From: WJLY01 sp964562405
GTDB taxonomy: Bacteria; Joyebacterota; Joyebacteria; Joyebacterales; Joyebacteraceae
DNA: 64,000 nucleotides
Direction of reading: 5' to 3'
Assembly (NCBI GenBank): GCA_964562405.1
Contig: CAZLTC010000005.1
Location: 7,022 to 71,021 of the forward strand
Notes under the pieces: generated by a model
The model's database searches: none
Seen by the model: only the letters and a program-made list of their open reading frames with translations
Told to the model about the DNA's origin: nothing
Translations under genes and position numbers: made by a program
Shown: positions 35,401 to 43,440 of the stretch, one piece after another
Position numbering within the stretch: position 1 is the stretch's first letter
How the letters are laid out: every line of letters begins with the position of its first letter

Positions 35401-37800
35401 CCGGGAGATCCTCCGGTGCTCTCCGACGGCACGGCCAGTCCATCGACGGCGCAGCCTGGCGATCTCGTGACCTACAGCGTAGGCGTGAGCGATGGCGGCG
35501 CCGGCATAGGCGACGTCTTCATCGACCTGTCGGGCGTAGGCGGTCCGTCTTTCCTCCGAATGATGGATGACGGGCGCTCTCCCGACGGAGCTGCCGCTGA
35601 CGGAGTCTATTCTGTGAGTGACACGTTGCGTGCCGGGGCGGCGAACGGTGAGCACACGGTGTTCGTTACGGCCAGGGATGCTTCGAACGTTTCCGAGGCG
35701 AAGCTCGGCATAACCGTCAACGTGGACAACCCCGCGGTCGCGCTCCGCGAGTTCGACGATCCGGTCGGGGACGACCACGGACCGGACCAGACGTCTGCGA
35801 ACGGCACCCCCATCCAGGGTCTGTACTACTACTACCCGACCAACTTCGTGTTCCTACCGGGATCGTTCGATCTCACGGACGTGGAGATCTTCGCGGACGG
35901 CGACTGGCTAGTCTTCCGCGTTCACCTCGACGATCTGGCCAACCACCAGGACGCGGGCTCGGCGGATTGGGGTGCGCCTCAGCCGAGTGAGCAGACGTGC
36001 ACCAATCCCTATCGGACGGACCTCAACCTTCAGAAGATAGACATCTACATCGACGCCAGGGAAGGCGAAGGGGCGACGAGTGGGTTCCCCAACAGGTACG
36101 TCGACATCGCCACGGTCGACGCGTGGGACTACGCCATAGCCGTGGAGGGTTGGGGAAAGTGGTTCGTGAAGTCGAACGGGGAGAACTCGATAGCCAGCTG
36201 GTCGCTCTACAAGAACGACAGCGACATAAGTATGTGCGACGACTATGAGAACAATTACGTCGACGTCCGCGTCGACAGATCGCTCTTCGGACAGGACCTC
36301 GACGAGGACAACCTGAGCCTCCTCGAGTGGGACATCATCGTCACGATGGCCTCGCACGACGGTGACTCGAGCGACCAGAACCTCGGCGGGACACGCTGGG
36401 TGAACGCCAACACGAGCGAGTGGCAGATAGGCGGCGGTCGCGACGGAGAAGCGAGCCGCGAGCGCGATGCCAACATCATGGACGTCGCGATGTCGCCCGG
36501 CGCGAGTCACGAGCCAGGCCGGACTCAGCAGGAGATGCTCGACTACACCACTCCCGAGGCGGAGCAGCGCTTCGCGGATGACAAGGTCGCCTGCGTGTTG
36601 GAGGCCAGTTTCGCGCTCGACACGTCTCCGCCGGTCATAACGCCGCTCAAGTCAGACCCCGACGTGCGCCACATCCCGTGGGTCGCGCTGGATGAGGCGC
36701 CTGCCGTCTTCTGGACGACGATAACCGATGTGTCGGACGTCGACGAGGCAATGTTCTATTGGTATCCGGTTGGACTTCCAGCGTTGGTCGACTCTGTGAA
36801 GATGGTGAATCTGTATAGCGACATCTGGGCCGGTGACGTCGCCAGGGCGGACATCGTTGCCCATACTGACGTCGTCGAACAGGTAAAGACGGGCGCCAGC
36901 CGCGTCATACTCGGCTCGATCCGGGCGCGTGACGCCTCGTCGAACCACAACCAGATCAAGACCGTGTTCAAAGAGATCGCTATCCCCGAACCGTGGGCCT
37001 CCTCGCAGCGCATCGCCGACGTCGACACCTCATTCGTGGCGGGCGAGGACTACGCGGCGATCTTCCAGGACGGCACGCTCCTCGTTCTGGAGCCCGGTCA
37101 GGTGGTGCCGGAGGGCGGGCTCGACATCTTGCTCACGCCGGTCGCTCAGAGCCTCGTCGACCTCGACAACATTCGCAAGGACATGGCGTTCACCGGCGTT
37201 GCGAGGGACGTCCGCCTGGAGACGGGCGACAGGAGCACGGTAGCTCTCAGCGTTCCCGCGTGGCTCATCATGCACTACCCACAGTACGATGTGGGGGGCC
37301 TGAACGAGAACGCATTCGGCGTCTTCGAGTGGAACGAAGAGACGGAGCGCTGGATAGCCCTCGGAGGAGCGGCGAACAAGAAGGGCAACTCGGTCACATG
37401 TGTGGGCCTCGAGCGGCTCGGTCTCTTCGGTCTGTTCGAGTGGGACGCTCTTGACACGGGCGGCAGCCGCGGACTCTCGGGAGTGCTCGCCGAGCCGAAT
37501 CCGTTCTCGCCCAACGGCGACGGGCTCTACGACGACATGGTGGTCACGTTCTACATCGGGAGAGAGGCCGACTACGTCAACATCGAGTTCTACGATCTGG
37601 CCGGAGTGCTCGCCAGACGTCTCGTCTTCCAGGATCCGGCCAACTACACGGGGCGCACCCCGATGCAGGTGGTGTGGGACGGCACGGACATGAACGGCAA
37701 CGTGGTTCCCTACGGGCTCTACGTGTTGCGCGTAGAGGCCAAGTTCAAGACCGAGCCCATCTACGAGCGCGTGAACATACCCGTAGCAGTCATCAAGTAG
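32464..37800 (+). CDS. Giant multidomain secreted surface protein (CBM9/DOMON-like, glucodextranase-C-like, FlgD)
   Basis: 1778 residues, the largest gene here. Signal peptide (1-22), then a domain to about 255 with TYNTPTIDG and DLYVTWDADNLYVGV, of CBM9/DOMON-like beta-sandwich type, shared with the gene at 62026. Carboxypeptidase-regulatory-like repeats begin at about 259 (SISGTVTL) and 345 (GAIEGQVAL); Ig-like bacterial repeats at about 566-770; another DOMON-like domain from about 773; an Ig-like stretch near 982; and a glucodextranase-C-like domain from about 1092 (FDDPVGDDHGPD to GRTQQEMLDY). The C-terminus (about 1677-1778) is FlgD-like: PNPFSPNGDG, VVWDGTDMNG, PYGLYVLRV. No catalytic domain was recognised. 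It probably binds alpha-glucan or other carbohydrate at the cell surface. RBS CCCAGGAAGG precedes ATG 32464. Confidence 0.88.
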   Translation: MRRYLPAVTLLTILLLASGAFPKTYNTPTIDGRVQQSASDWDADELGVDDPTDDGRWYPSDPDLDDLYVTWDADNLYVGVTTQRGPGQYGNGYVIFMDIDGQNGVTGATSFASADFYPRNISFSTMGADVVGGAWAGQGQFPMSMDFKRCTDPTSTTLMTGVTYSANPGVLNFEFGMPWDTIFGLGQGVVPAGTKMRFIVVVVGGDGSGAYDAMPTSSTGAESNPSTPWDANTDLDNYYEVLVDGNGDGVPDQGFPSGGSISGTVTLDDETDLETVVTVSAYLEGELTGSDTTPAGGGAYSIGRLPDGDYEVTATAVSYLDSTRYATVVSESDETGIDFLLQRVNGAIEGQVALSGGPATDVTVTAYDVVTGATAGSGPATVTGGTGAFRIGTVLDGTYRVEATAKGYVEQAAQAVVALEGTADVGLLTLPAVVATKYTFVDSSGAEIYSAGTTVSIPDSSIYYFAHAWLEPRDDDDRVAYWDTAVQESVLLSATKLDPSYPPSGTIVFAGADSMEMPDSTITAAMFDDGRAPLLVAGDEIEVLRVLAAGNGLSGVLEVGIDAPAATRLALTSDISTIDVGTGIARITGQLIDAAGNDTKISGVQASMTAGGAGGLFSISSPETDANGRFELDFYGTVAGTTYVSAVIDPSSEYANLDVDEIAIVLEPGDASLVTLTATPAALRAGETGEITAAVVDAWGNSVGMSGLSIALTSSPVGLLTSLDTPLVTEADGMASGSVTAGTAYGIVEVSGAAAGVSVETIYIPIDATIVAVDETAPESDNAHNSNAGVDLTIMRATSDAETLEVTLDFSSDWDGVHLMLALESHDDAAGGASDPFGFPVNFGHTLLPDYVFTYKYAANDYADLRRFFGGQWEHYDFVNKEWRVGYIPEVNALAYGYIVREQDKVIFRIPFSVLETDFGDTVRVEAYLTQEADGEKRTALDSVPQDATHDMVPDTGEWWETATTPVTLTNYAVHEILVPGDPPVLSDGTASPSTAQPGDLVTYSVGVSDGGAGIGDVFIDLSGVGGPSFLRMMDDGRSPDGAAADGVYSVSDTLRAGAANGEHTVFVTARDASNVSEAKLGITVNVDNPAVALREFDDPVGDDHGPDQTSANGTPIQGLYYYYPTNFVFLPGSFDLTDVEIFADGDWLVFRVHLDDLANHQDAGSADWGAPQPSEQTCTNPYRTDLNLQKIDIYIDAREGEGATSGFPNRYVDIATVDAWDYAIAVEGWGKWFVKSNGENSIASWSLYKNDSDISMCDDYENNYVDVRVDRSLFGQDLDEDNLSLLEWDIIVTMASHDGDSSDQNLGGTRWVNANTSEWQIGGGRDGEASRERDANIMDVAMSPGASHEPGRTQQEMLDYTTPEAEQRFADDKVACVLEASFALDTSPPVITPLKSDPDVRHIPWVALDEAPAVFWTTITDVSDVDEAMFYWYPVGLPALVDSVKMVNLYSDIWAGDVARADIVAHTDVVEQVKTGASRVILGSIRARDASSNHNQIKTVFKEIAIPEPWASSQRIADVDTSFVAGEDYAAIFQDGTLLVLEPGQVVPEGGLDILLTPVAQSLVDLDNIRKDMAFTGVARDVRLETGDRSTVALSVPAWLIMHYPQYDVGGLNENAFGVFEWNEETERWIALGGAANKKGNSVTCVGLERLGLFGLFEWDALDTGGSRGLSGVLAEPNPFSPNGDGLYDDMVVTFYIGREADYVNIEFYDLAGVLARRLVFQDPANYTGRTPMQVVWDGTDMNGNVVPYGLYVLRVEAKFKTEPIYERVNIPVAVIK

Positions 37801-37815
37801 CAGAGGACGGAGACT

Positions 37816-38688
37816 ATGAAGAGGGCCATCCTAGCTGCAAGCGTCGCCTTCCTGTTGGCGGGTACGGCCGGCGCGAACTTCCTGGAGGTGGAGGTCGGGG
37901 CGCGCGCGATGGGTATGGGAGGCGCGTTCGTGGCCGTGGCCGACGATGTCACGGCGCTCCACTGGAACCCGGCCGGGCTCGCCGATCTCGAAGGCATCCA
38001 GGTTTTCGGAATGAGGACGAGCGTCTACAGTGTCGACGGGCTCTCGGAGGACTCGGTCCTCGCGGGCTACGGGATGGGGCGACGCGGGATTGCGGCCGGC
38101 TGGCTCAGGACGGGAGCTCAGGACCTCTATCATGAGGACACGCTGGTTGCGGGCTACGGGATGAAGACGCCCATCGACGGGCTGTCGGCGGGGCTCTCGG
38201 TGAAGCGCTACTCCATCGCCGCTCCCGGTTACGAGTACTACAACGACCCGAACTTCGACACCGGAGGCGACGCGGCATTCTCGGGCGACGTCGGAGTCCT
38301 CTACCGCAGTGGGAGCTGGTCGGCCGGGGCCACCTACAGGAACATCGGCGAGCCGACGCTCCAGCTCATCTCCACCACGCAGGATCCCGACCCGATCGTC
38401 GGCGAGTTCAGGGTCGGCGGTTCCTACGTCTTCCGCGAGGTCATGACCATCTCGGGGGAGTGGAGGGTTCCGAGCGAGGTGCCCTCCTACTACGACAGCG
38501 CCGGCAGCTTCAATCTGGGGACCGAGGTGTGGTTCTACGACGTATTCGCGCTGCGGGCGGGTATGAACAGGGACAGGATCACCGCGGGTCTGGGCCTCAA
38601 GGCCGACCCGGTGAGGATCGACGTCGCGCTTCTCTCGGAGCGCAGGATCGGGAGTCTCTACAGGCTGTCCGCGATCCTAACCTGGTAA
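37816..38688 (+). CDS. PorV/PorQ-family outer-membrane protein
   Basis: 290 residues. Signal peptide ending AGTAGA, then the family opening EVEVGARAMGMGGAFVAVADDVTALHWNPAGLA, seen in PorV, PorQ and UPF0164 barrels of FCB-group bacteria. The rest is a transmembrane beta-barrel of alternating strands ending in LYRLSAILTW, an aromatic C-terminus suited to BAM insertion. PorV-type proteins serve type IX secretion or surface anchoring. It starts 15 bases after the giant FlgD-domain protein, so it may help to deliver or retain that protein; this is inference. Confidence 0.85.
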   Translation: MKRAILAASVAFLLAGTAGANFLEVEVGARAMGMGGAFVAVADDVTALHWNPAGLADLEGIQVFGMRTSVYSVDGLSEDSVLAGYGMGRRGIAAGWLRTGAQDLYHEDTLVAGYGMKTPIDGLSAGLSVKRYSIAAPGYEYYNDPNFDTGGDAAFSGDVGVLYRSGSWSAGATYRNIGEPTLQLISTTQDPDPIVGEFRVGGSYVFREVMTISGEWRVPSEVPSYYDSAGSFNLGTEVWFYDVFALRAGMNRDRITAGLGLKADPVRIDVALLSERRIGSLYRLSAILTW

Positions 38689-38695
38689 CGGAGTC

Positions 38696-38722
38696 GCGCC
38701 CCGGACGCGTGCGGGGCGCTTT
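38696..38722 (+). terminator. GC-rich hairpin with short T-run after the PorV-like gene
   Basis: GCGCCCCG (38696-38703), 8-base loop, CGGGGCGC (38712-38719) form a perfect 8-bp stem followed by TTT. It could stop or attenuate transcription before the barrel gene, or protect the upstream mRNA. Confidence 0.45.
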
Positions 38723-38745
38723 GCCACACCGACAAGGAGCATCCA

Positions 38746-40320
38746 GTGATCCGAACGGGCAGGGAGTGGTCGATCAGGAGAGGAGCGGTCTTCCTTGCCG
38801 TTCTTCTGCTAGCGACGACCGCGGGGAGCGCCGCGGCCGTCACCACGCTCGAGGGCTACTCCGAGCTCATGACGGAGATCCGTTCGAGTGGCGGAGGGGA
38901 CCCGAGTTGGGACCTCAACAATCCGAAGCTCTACGCAGAGCTTCGGCTCAAGGCGAGCCCGTGGCAGGGTGTCGACAGCTTCCTCAAGATCTCCGCCGAG
39001 TCGAATCGCTGGACAGACGATATGAAGGACACGAAGTTCTTCTTCCGCGAGGCGCACATGCACTACAGGGCGGAGCGCTTCGAGACCTACCTCTTCAGCG
39101 GCCAGGACAGGTTCTGGCTCAACGAACCGCTCCTGGAGATCGTGAACACTGGCGTCGTGAAGAACGACGACTACGGCCCCAGGGCGCAGGGCATCCGCAT
39201 GGACTTCTGGCAGGTCAAGGGCTTCACGGGCGCGGCGTTCATGAGCGAGAGGAGCGACTACATCTCGGCTCCGTGGTCCTCGCTATCCGAGTCCGAGCAG
39301 GCGGTCCATCCCGGCTCGACCGTGGGCGACACTCTCTCGAGCAGCACCGACGACTACCGTGGCCTGCGTCTCACGCGCGACTTCATGAGCAACAGGATCT
39401 ATCTGGGCGGGACCTACGCGCGCAAGGACTACAGCTCCTCCGCATACAAGGGGGAGTCGCAGAGCTTCGACGAGGTCACGGCGTTCGATGCGGAGTTCGC
39501 GCTGGGAGAAATCATCCCCGTACTGCAGCAGTTCGGGCGCGTTACCTGGGTAAGCGAGTTCGGGGTCAACTCGTCGGGCTACCTCTGGAACGCCGAGGAT
39601 CCCAGCAGGAACGGGTTCAAGACGGAGCTTCGCGACATGAGGGTCGGCCCGTTCCGCGTCAACGGCTCGTTCGAGGAGTACGGGAAGGACTTCTACACGG
39701 TCGGACTCGCATCCGGCGACAAGAACAACCTGAACGACTACACGCAGTACTACGGCGAGGGACACTACCGGCTCCCGACCAAGGCCATCAACCTCAAGGG
39801 GTGGATACGGCACGCTGCGCCGAACAATCCCGGAGTCACCAGTTACTCGAACTCCGTGGGCACGGTCGACGAATGGGGGACCGAGACCTACGTGGAGTTC
39901 GTGAACGGCTTCACGGGGAGGGCCGAGTACAAGCTCTACGAGGATGACAACGGAAGGTGGCCGAACCTGTTCTTCGAGGCCACCGGAGAGAACCGCCTCG
40001 TGAAGCTGCGCACCCAGTTCCGTGTGAAGGACATCGGAACCGTCTATGAGCTCACCGCGTACGGTTTCGAAGCCAACGTCAACCTCACCGACAACTGGCA
40101 GTTCTATGCACGTATCCTCAACGTCGATGAGAAGACGGAGTCTCGGCAGACGGCCTTCGCGCAGATTCGATATCTTGGATGGACCGGCGCCGAGTTCTTC
40201 GTCGAGTTCGGCAATCCGGACCAGAGCAATGACCTCGTGAACGACGGGGACTTCGTGCAGCACGGGAGCGGCAACACGACGGAGCAGGTGTTCAAGGCTT
40301 TCCTGAAGATATACTACTAG
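38746..40320 (+). CDS. Porin-like outer-membrane beta-barrel protein
   Basis: 524 residues. Signal peptide ending TAGSAAA, then a long series of amphipathic strands beginning TTLEGYSELMTEIRS and including aromatic-girdle patterns (AHMHYRAERFETYLFSG, AQIRYLGWTGAEFFVEFG). It ends TEQVFKAFLKIYY, an aromatic C-terminus typical of barrels inserted by BAM. GTG 38746 has AAGGAG about eight bases upstream. No enzyme motif seen. It lies between the PorV-like protein and the CBM48-barrel, so it is a candidate diffusion channel for maltodextrins. Not assigned to a named family. Confidence 0.7.
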   Translation: MIRTGREWSIRRGAVFLAVLLLATTAGSAAAVTTLEGYSELMTEIRSSGGGDPSWDLNNPKLYAELRLKASPWQGVDSFLKISAESNRWTDDMKDTKFFFREAHMHYRAERFETYLFSGQDRFWLNEPLLEIVNTGVVKNDDYGPRAQGIRMDFWQVKGFTGAAFMSERSDYISAPWSSLSESEQAVHPGSTVGDTLSSSTDDYRGLRLTRDFMSNRIYLGGTYARKDYSSSAYKGESQSFDEVTAFDAEFALGEIIPVLQQFGRVTWVSEFGVNSSGYLWNAEDPSRNGFKTELRDMRVGPFRVNGSFEEYGKDFYTVGLASGDKNNLNDYTQYYGEGHYRLPTKAINLKGWIRHAAPNNPGVTSYSNSVGTVDEWGTETYVEFVNGFTGRAEYKLYEDDNGRWPNLFFEATGENRLVKLRTQFRVKDIGTVYELTAYGFEANVNLTDNWQFYARILNVDEKTESRQTAFAQIRYLGWTGAEFFVEFGNPDQSNDLVNDGDFVQHGSGNTTEQVFKAFLKIYY

Positions 40321-40325
40321 CGCTG

Positions 40326-40345
40326 CGCGGGCGCGATTGCCCGCG
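40326..40345. repeat. Intercistronic hairpin
   Basis: CGCGGGC, a 6-base loop, GCCCGCG: perfect 7-bp stem just after the porin-like stop codon. No T-run follows, so mRNA protection or attenuation is more likely than termination. Confidence 0.4.
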
Positions 40346-40423
40346 GGCGGGGCGGCCACCGGGACGAGCCCGGCTCGAGGCCAGGACGGGCGGCGAACGA
40401 GCCGCGCACACGGAGATGAGACC

Positions 40424-42565
40424 ATGAAGCCAGGACGCTGTTCGGTACTCGCAATGGCCACCGCGGCGCTGCTCCTTCTGGGGGTGAGCGCCGCCTTGTC
40501 CGACGTGGCCGTCGTGGACGGCGGGATAGAATTCAGCTACGACGACCAGTACGCTGGGAGCGTCAGCCTCGCGGGCGACTTCAACAACTGGAGCATGGAC
40601 GCCACGCCGCTCACGCTGGGAGAGGACGGTGTGTGGAGGGTGGTCTACGACCTGGGCCCGGGCTCGTACGAATACAAGTTCGTCGTCAACGGCTCAGAAT
40701 GGATAGCCGACCCCGGCAACACGGTAGTCGTGGGCGACTACGGAAACTCCGGTCTGACGATCGACGACAGCGGCGAGATAGTTGTCTCGGGGGGCGCCGC
40801 GGCGATATCGAACACGACGGTCAACTCGCGCGTGAAGATCAGCGGGTGGTACAGGGCGACCTACAACACACAGTCGGATGTGCCGAGCGACCCGCGGTGG
40901 AGGCTGAACCGCCCGGAGCACGAGTTCTACATCGGGGTCGATCCGACCGTGAACAAGCAGGTCTCCGGGAGCGCAATGCTTCATCTCTCGACGGGCTCCG
41001 GCGACATCAAGGAGATCCACGCCGACATCTACAGCGGACACCTCACGTTCCAGGGCGGGCCGTTCAGCGTGATAGGCTGGTACAACGAGGAGGACGTGCA
41101 GTTCGACAATCCCCTCGAGTACGTCGGCCACACCGACCTCAGAGGCACGATCCCCGAGGAGCACATCCCGTTCGGCCGCGGCGCACAGGGCGTGAACCTC
41201 AAGACGGCCCCTTGGGGCTTCGACCTCACCGCCGTGTACGCGAACCAGTACGATCTGAACATCTACAACAACCCCTCGATCTATGACAACACCGACACCG
41301 ACCTCCTGGCGGCCCGGCTCAAGAGGCAGGCGGGCCCGGCCATGATCGGCGTGACGTACGCGGCACACATCGACGGGTGGTGGATGAACTGGGCCGGCAC
41401 TAACGAGAGCCCGCAGCTCAGCGAGTACATCGCGGAGAGCGGCAGCACCAGTGACTGGTTCGAGCTCTCCAACACCGAGCGTCTCATGGGTGTCGACGTC
41501 GACCTCCCGCTGGCTTCCGACATGTTCGACGTGAAGGCCGAGTATGCCCTCTATAGTTACAACGGGCTGTGGGACATGGGCAACCGCGAGAAGGTCGAGG
41601 GAGAGGACTACTCGAACGGGGCCATAGACGTTCCGTTCGGCGACACCGACGGCTGGGTCGCACGCGGGGTTGTGGACGTCTCCACGCTCAAGCCGCTCGA
41701 CCTCAAGCTCGAGGCAACACGATTCTCGCTCGACGGCATGGCCTACGATGAGGAGTTCGTCTCCTTCAGCGGTCCGATCTGGTGGAACGACTTCGGCCCG
41801 ACGGTTCAGTCCGAGCCGTTCCCGGGAGCGGCGATCCGCCAGTACACGGAGGTCAAGTACGCGGGCTCGCCCCTCATCGTCAACGTCTACGGGCCCCTCC
41901 CCGAGTACAAGAGCTGGGACTTTGAGCTCGAGGCCGGGTTCGGCCTTGGCATCTTCGACATGGGGCTCGAGTACGACAGGTACAGCTTCGAGGGCACGTT
42001 CATAGACTCCCTCGAGTGGCTGATGGGCCCGGGTGACTTCGACGGGTCGAGCCAGCGCATCGCGGGAACGGCGAAGGCCGACATCCTTCCCGATAAGTTC
42101 GAGGTCGGGTTCGATTTCGAGTCGCTTACCCACGATTTGAACATGGGCAGCGAACTGGAGGAGGGTATCGGCTGGAGCAAGCCGATCGACACGTTCGAGG
42201 CCATTCTGTCAGGGCGCTACGAGTTCATCGAGAACTGGGGCGTGATGGCCAACCTCCGCCGTATCACGTACAACGATGTTCCGACTGTCTCCGCGTCCAG
42301 GGACTCCGTGACGTACGACGACAAGAGCTTCTTCGCCCCCTACGTGGCTCTCGTGTACAGCCCCAGGCCCAACATCGAGGTCCGGCTGGGATACGGCGTC
42401 GACCCGACTAACTACGTAGACACCCCCGTCGAAGGCCGGGGCAACGGGCGTGAGCGCTGGCGTTCGCAGTACCTCTGGGAGCACAGCGCGTACGACGTCA
42501 TCGACGCGGAGAAGGCGCTCGAGAACGCCCGCACAATAGGCGTGATGGCCGTCATTTCGTTCTAG
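40424..42565 (+). CDS. CBM48-fused outer-membrane beta-barrel (putative alpha-glucan receptor/porin)
   Basis: 713 residues. Signal peptide (about 1-27), then an AMPK/isoamylase-N-type CBM48 domain at about 30-130 with SLAGDFNNWSMDATPL, GVWRVVYDLGPGSYEYKFVV and SEWIADPGN, the hallmarks of glycogen-binding domains. From about 150 the rest is beta-strand rich (ISGWYRATYN, EVRLGYGVDPTNYV) and ends ARTIGVMAVISF, as in outer-membrane barrels. The CBM would face the periplasm or the surface depending on topology. ATG 40424 has GGAG about eight bases upstream. Such a fusion is not a classical SusC, SusD or LamB; with its neighbours it suggests a different glucan uptake route. Domain reading is firm; function is inference. 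Confidence 0.82.
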   Translation: MKPGRCSVLAMATAALLLLGVSAALSDVAVVDGGIEFSYDDQYAGSVSLAGDFNNWSMDATPLTLGEDGVWRVVYDLGPGSYEYKFVVNGSEWIADPGNTVVVGDYGNSGLTIDDSGEIVVSGGAAAISNTTVNSRVKISGWYRATYNTQSDVPSDPRWRLNRPEHEFYIGVDPTVNKQVSGSAMLHLSTGSGDIKEIHADIYSGHLTFQGGPFSVIGWYNEEDVQFDNPLEYVGHTDLRGTIPEEHIPFGRGAQGVNLKTAPWGFDLTAVYANQYDLNIYNNPSIYDNTDTDLLAARLKRQAGPAMIGVTYAAHIDGWWMNWAGTNESPQLSEYIAESGSTSDWFELSNTERLMGVDVDLPLASDMFDVKAEYALYSYNGLWDMGNREKVEGEDYSNGAIDVPFGDTDGWVARGVVDVSTLKPLDLKLEATRFSLDGMAYDEEFVSFSGPIWWNDFGPTVQSEPFPGAAIRQYTEVKYAGSPLIVNVYGPLPEYKSWDFELEAGFGLGIFDMGLEYDRYSFEGTFIDSLEWLMGPGDFDGSSQRIAGTAKADILPDKFEVGFDFESLTHDLNMGSELEEGIGWSKPIDTFEAILSGRYEFIENWGVMANLRRITYNDVPTVSASRDSVTYDDKSFFAPYVALVYSPRPNIEVRLGYGVDPTNYVDTPVEGRGNGRERWRSQYLWEHSAYDVIDAEKALENARTIGVMAVISF

Positions 42566-42570
42566 GGAGG

Positions 42571-42592
42571 CTTGAGACCAACTTGAGACCAA
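42571..42592. repeat. 11-bp tandem duplication at the lipoprotein start codon
   Basis: cttgagaccaa occurs twice in direct succession. The second copy contains the TTG start at 42583; the first contains a TTG that stops after four codons. GGGAGG at 42565-42570 lies 12 bases before the used start and one base before the decoy. Confidence 0.65.
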
Positions 42593-43362
42593 ACAGGACT
42601 CTCACGATCGGTAGAGTGGCCGCGCTGGTCGCGCTCGCGGCGGTCGCCGCCGGCCTCGTCTCTTGCGCGGCCGTGCTCGGTGCGATCGAGGACCGTCTGC
42701 CTCCGCCCGAGGAGGTGAAGGGTGGGTTCATCTTCCGTTACTACGCTCCCTCGGCGCGCCAGGTCACCCTCGCCGGCAGCTTCAACAACTGGGGTGGAAC
42801 GAAGGGCGGCGGGCGATACGACCCAGGGATCGACCCGATGTCGGACCCCGACGGCGACGGTGTCTGGTCGATCGTGGTCCCGCTTGCCCCCGGCAGATAC
42901 CAGTACAAGTTCGTGATCGACGGCGGCACACGCTGGGAGGAGGATCCCAACAACCTCGACACGGGTACGGAGGACGGGATCGAGAACTCCCTCGTGATCG
43001 TCCCGCCTACGGTGAAGTACGCCTACGAGGCCGTCACGGGAACCGTCGTCAGCGGTGAGACGCGCCCGGCGGCGGCCGAGGCGGCATCGAGCGTGACGGC
43101 GGCCTCGGTCGACGTCGACATCACGGCGGATCTCCCCGACGCGAAGGAGGTCTACGTCGCCGGAGACTTCAACGACTGGGCGCCCACGCAGTACAAGATG
43201 GAGAAGAACGAGGACGGCGTCTTTCACGTCACGCTGACGCTCGCTCCGGGCACATACGAGTACAAGCTCATCGTCGACGGCACATGGGTCGAAGACCCGG
43301 ATAACCCGAACACGGTTCCGGACCCGTATGGAGGAGTGAACTCCGTCCTGACGGTGAAGTAG
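42583..43362 (+). CDS. Lipoprotein with two CBM48 glycogen/starch-binding domains
   Basis: 259 residues from TTG 42583. Signal peptide with lipobox LVSC (Cys about residue 28). First CBM48 at about 45-140: GFIFRYYAPSARQVTLAG, SFNNWGG, GRYQYKFVIDG. Second at about 175-259: VYVAGDFNDWAPTQYKM, GTYEYKLIVDGTWVEDP and a terminal VPDPYGGVNSVLTVK. The protein ends exactly with the second CBM. No catalytic domain. A membrane-anchored double CBM48 could capture or hand over maltodextrin or glycogen, serving like SusE/SusF or SusD. It follows the CBM48-barrel by 17 bases, so the two are probably co-expressed. Confidence 0.85.
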   Translation: MRPNRTLTIGRVAALVALAAVAAGLVSCAAVLGAIEDRLPPPEEVKGGFIFRYYAPSARQVTLAGSFNNWGGTKGGGRYDPGIDPMSDPDGDGVWSIVVPLAPGRYQYKFVIDGGTRWEEDPNNLDTGTEDGIENSLVIVPPTVKYAYEAVTGTVVSGETRPAAAEAASSVTAASVDVDITADLPDAKEVYVAGDFNDWAPTQYKMEKNEDGVFHVTLTLAPGTYEYKLIVDGTWVEDPDNPNTVPDPYGGVNSVLTVK

Positions 43363-43377
43363 GCTCCGCGGCGGAGC
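43363..43377. repeat. Short hairpin after the CBM48 lipoprotein
   Basis: GCTCCG-CGG-CGGAGC, a perfect 6-bp stem with a 3-base loop directly at the stop codon. No T-run. It may separate the receptor part from the ABC-transporter part of the transcript. Confidence 0.35.
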
Positions 43378-43440
43378 AGGCGCCGTGCCCGACCGGCGGC
43401 CCCCAGCGGCGCGCTCGGTCATAGGAGGCCGCGACCGCCC

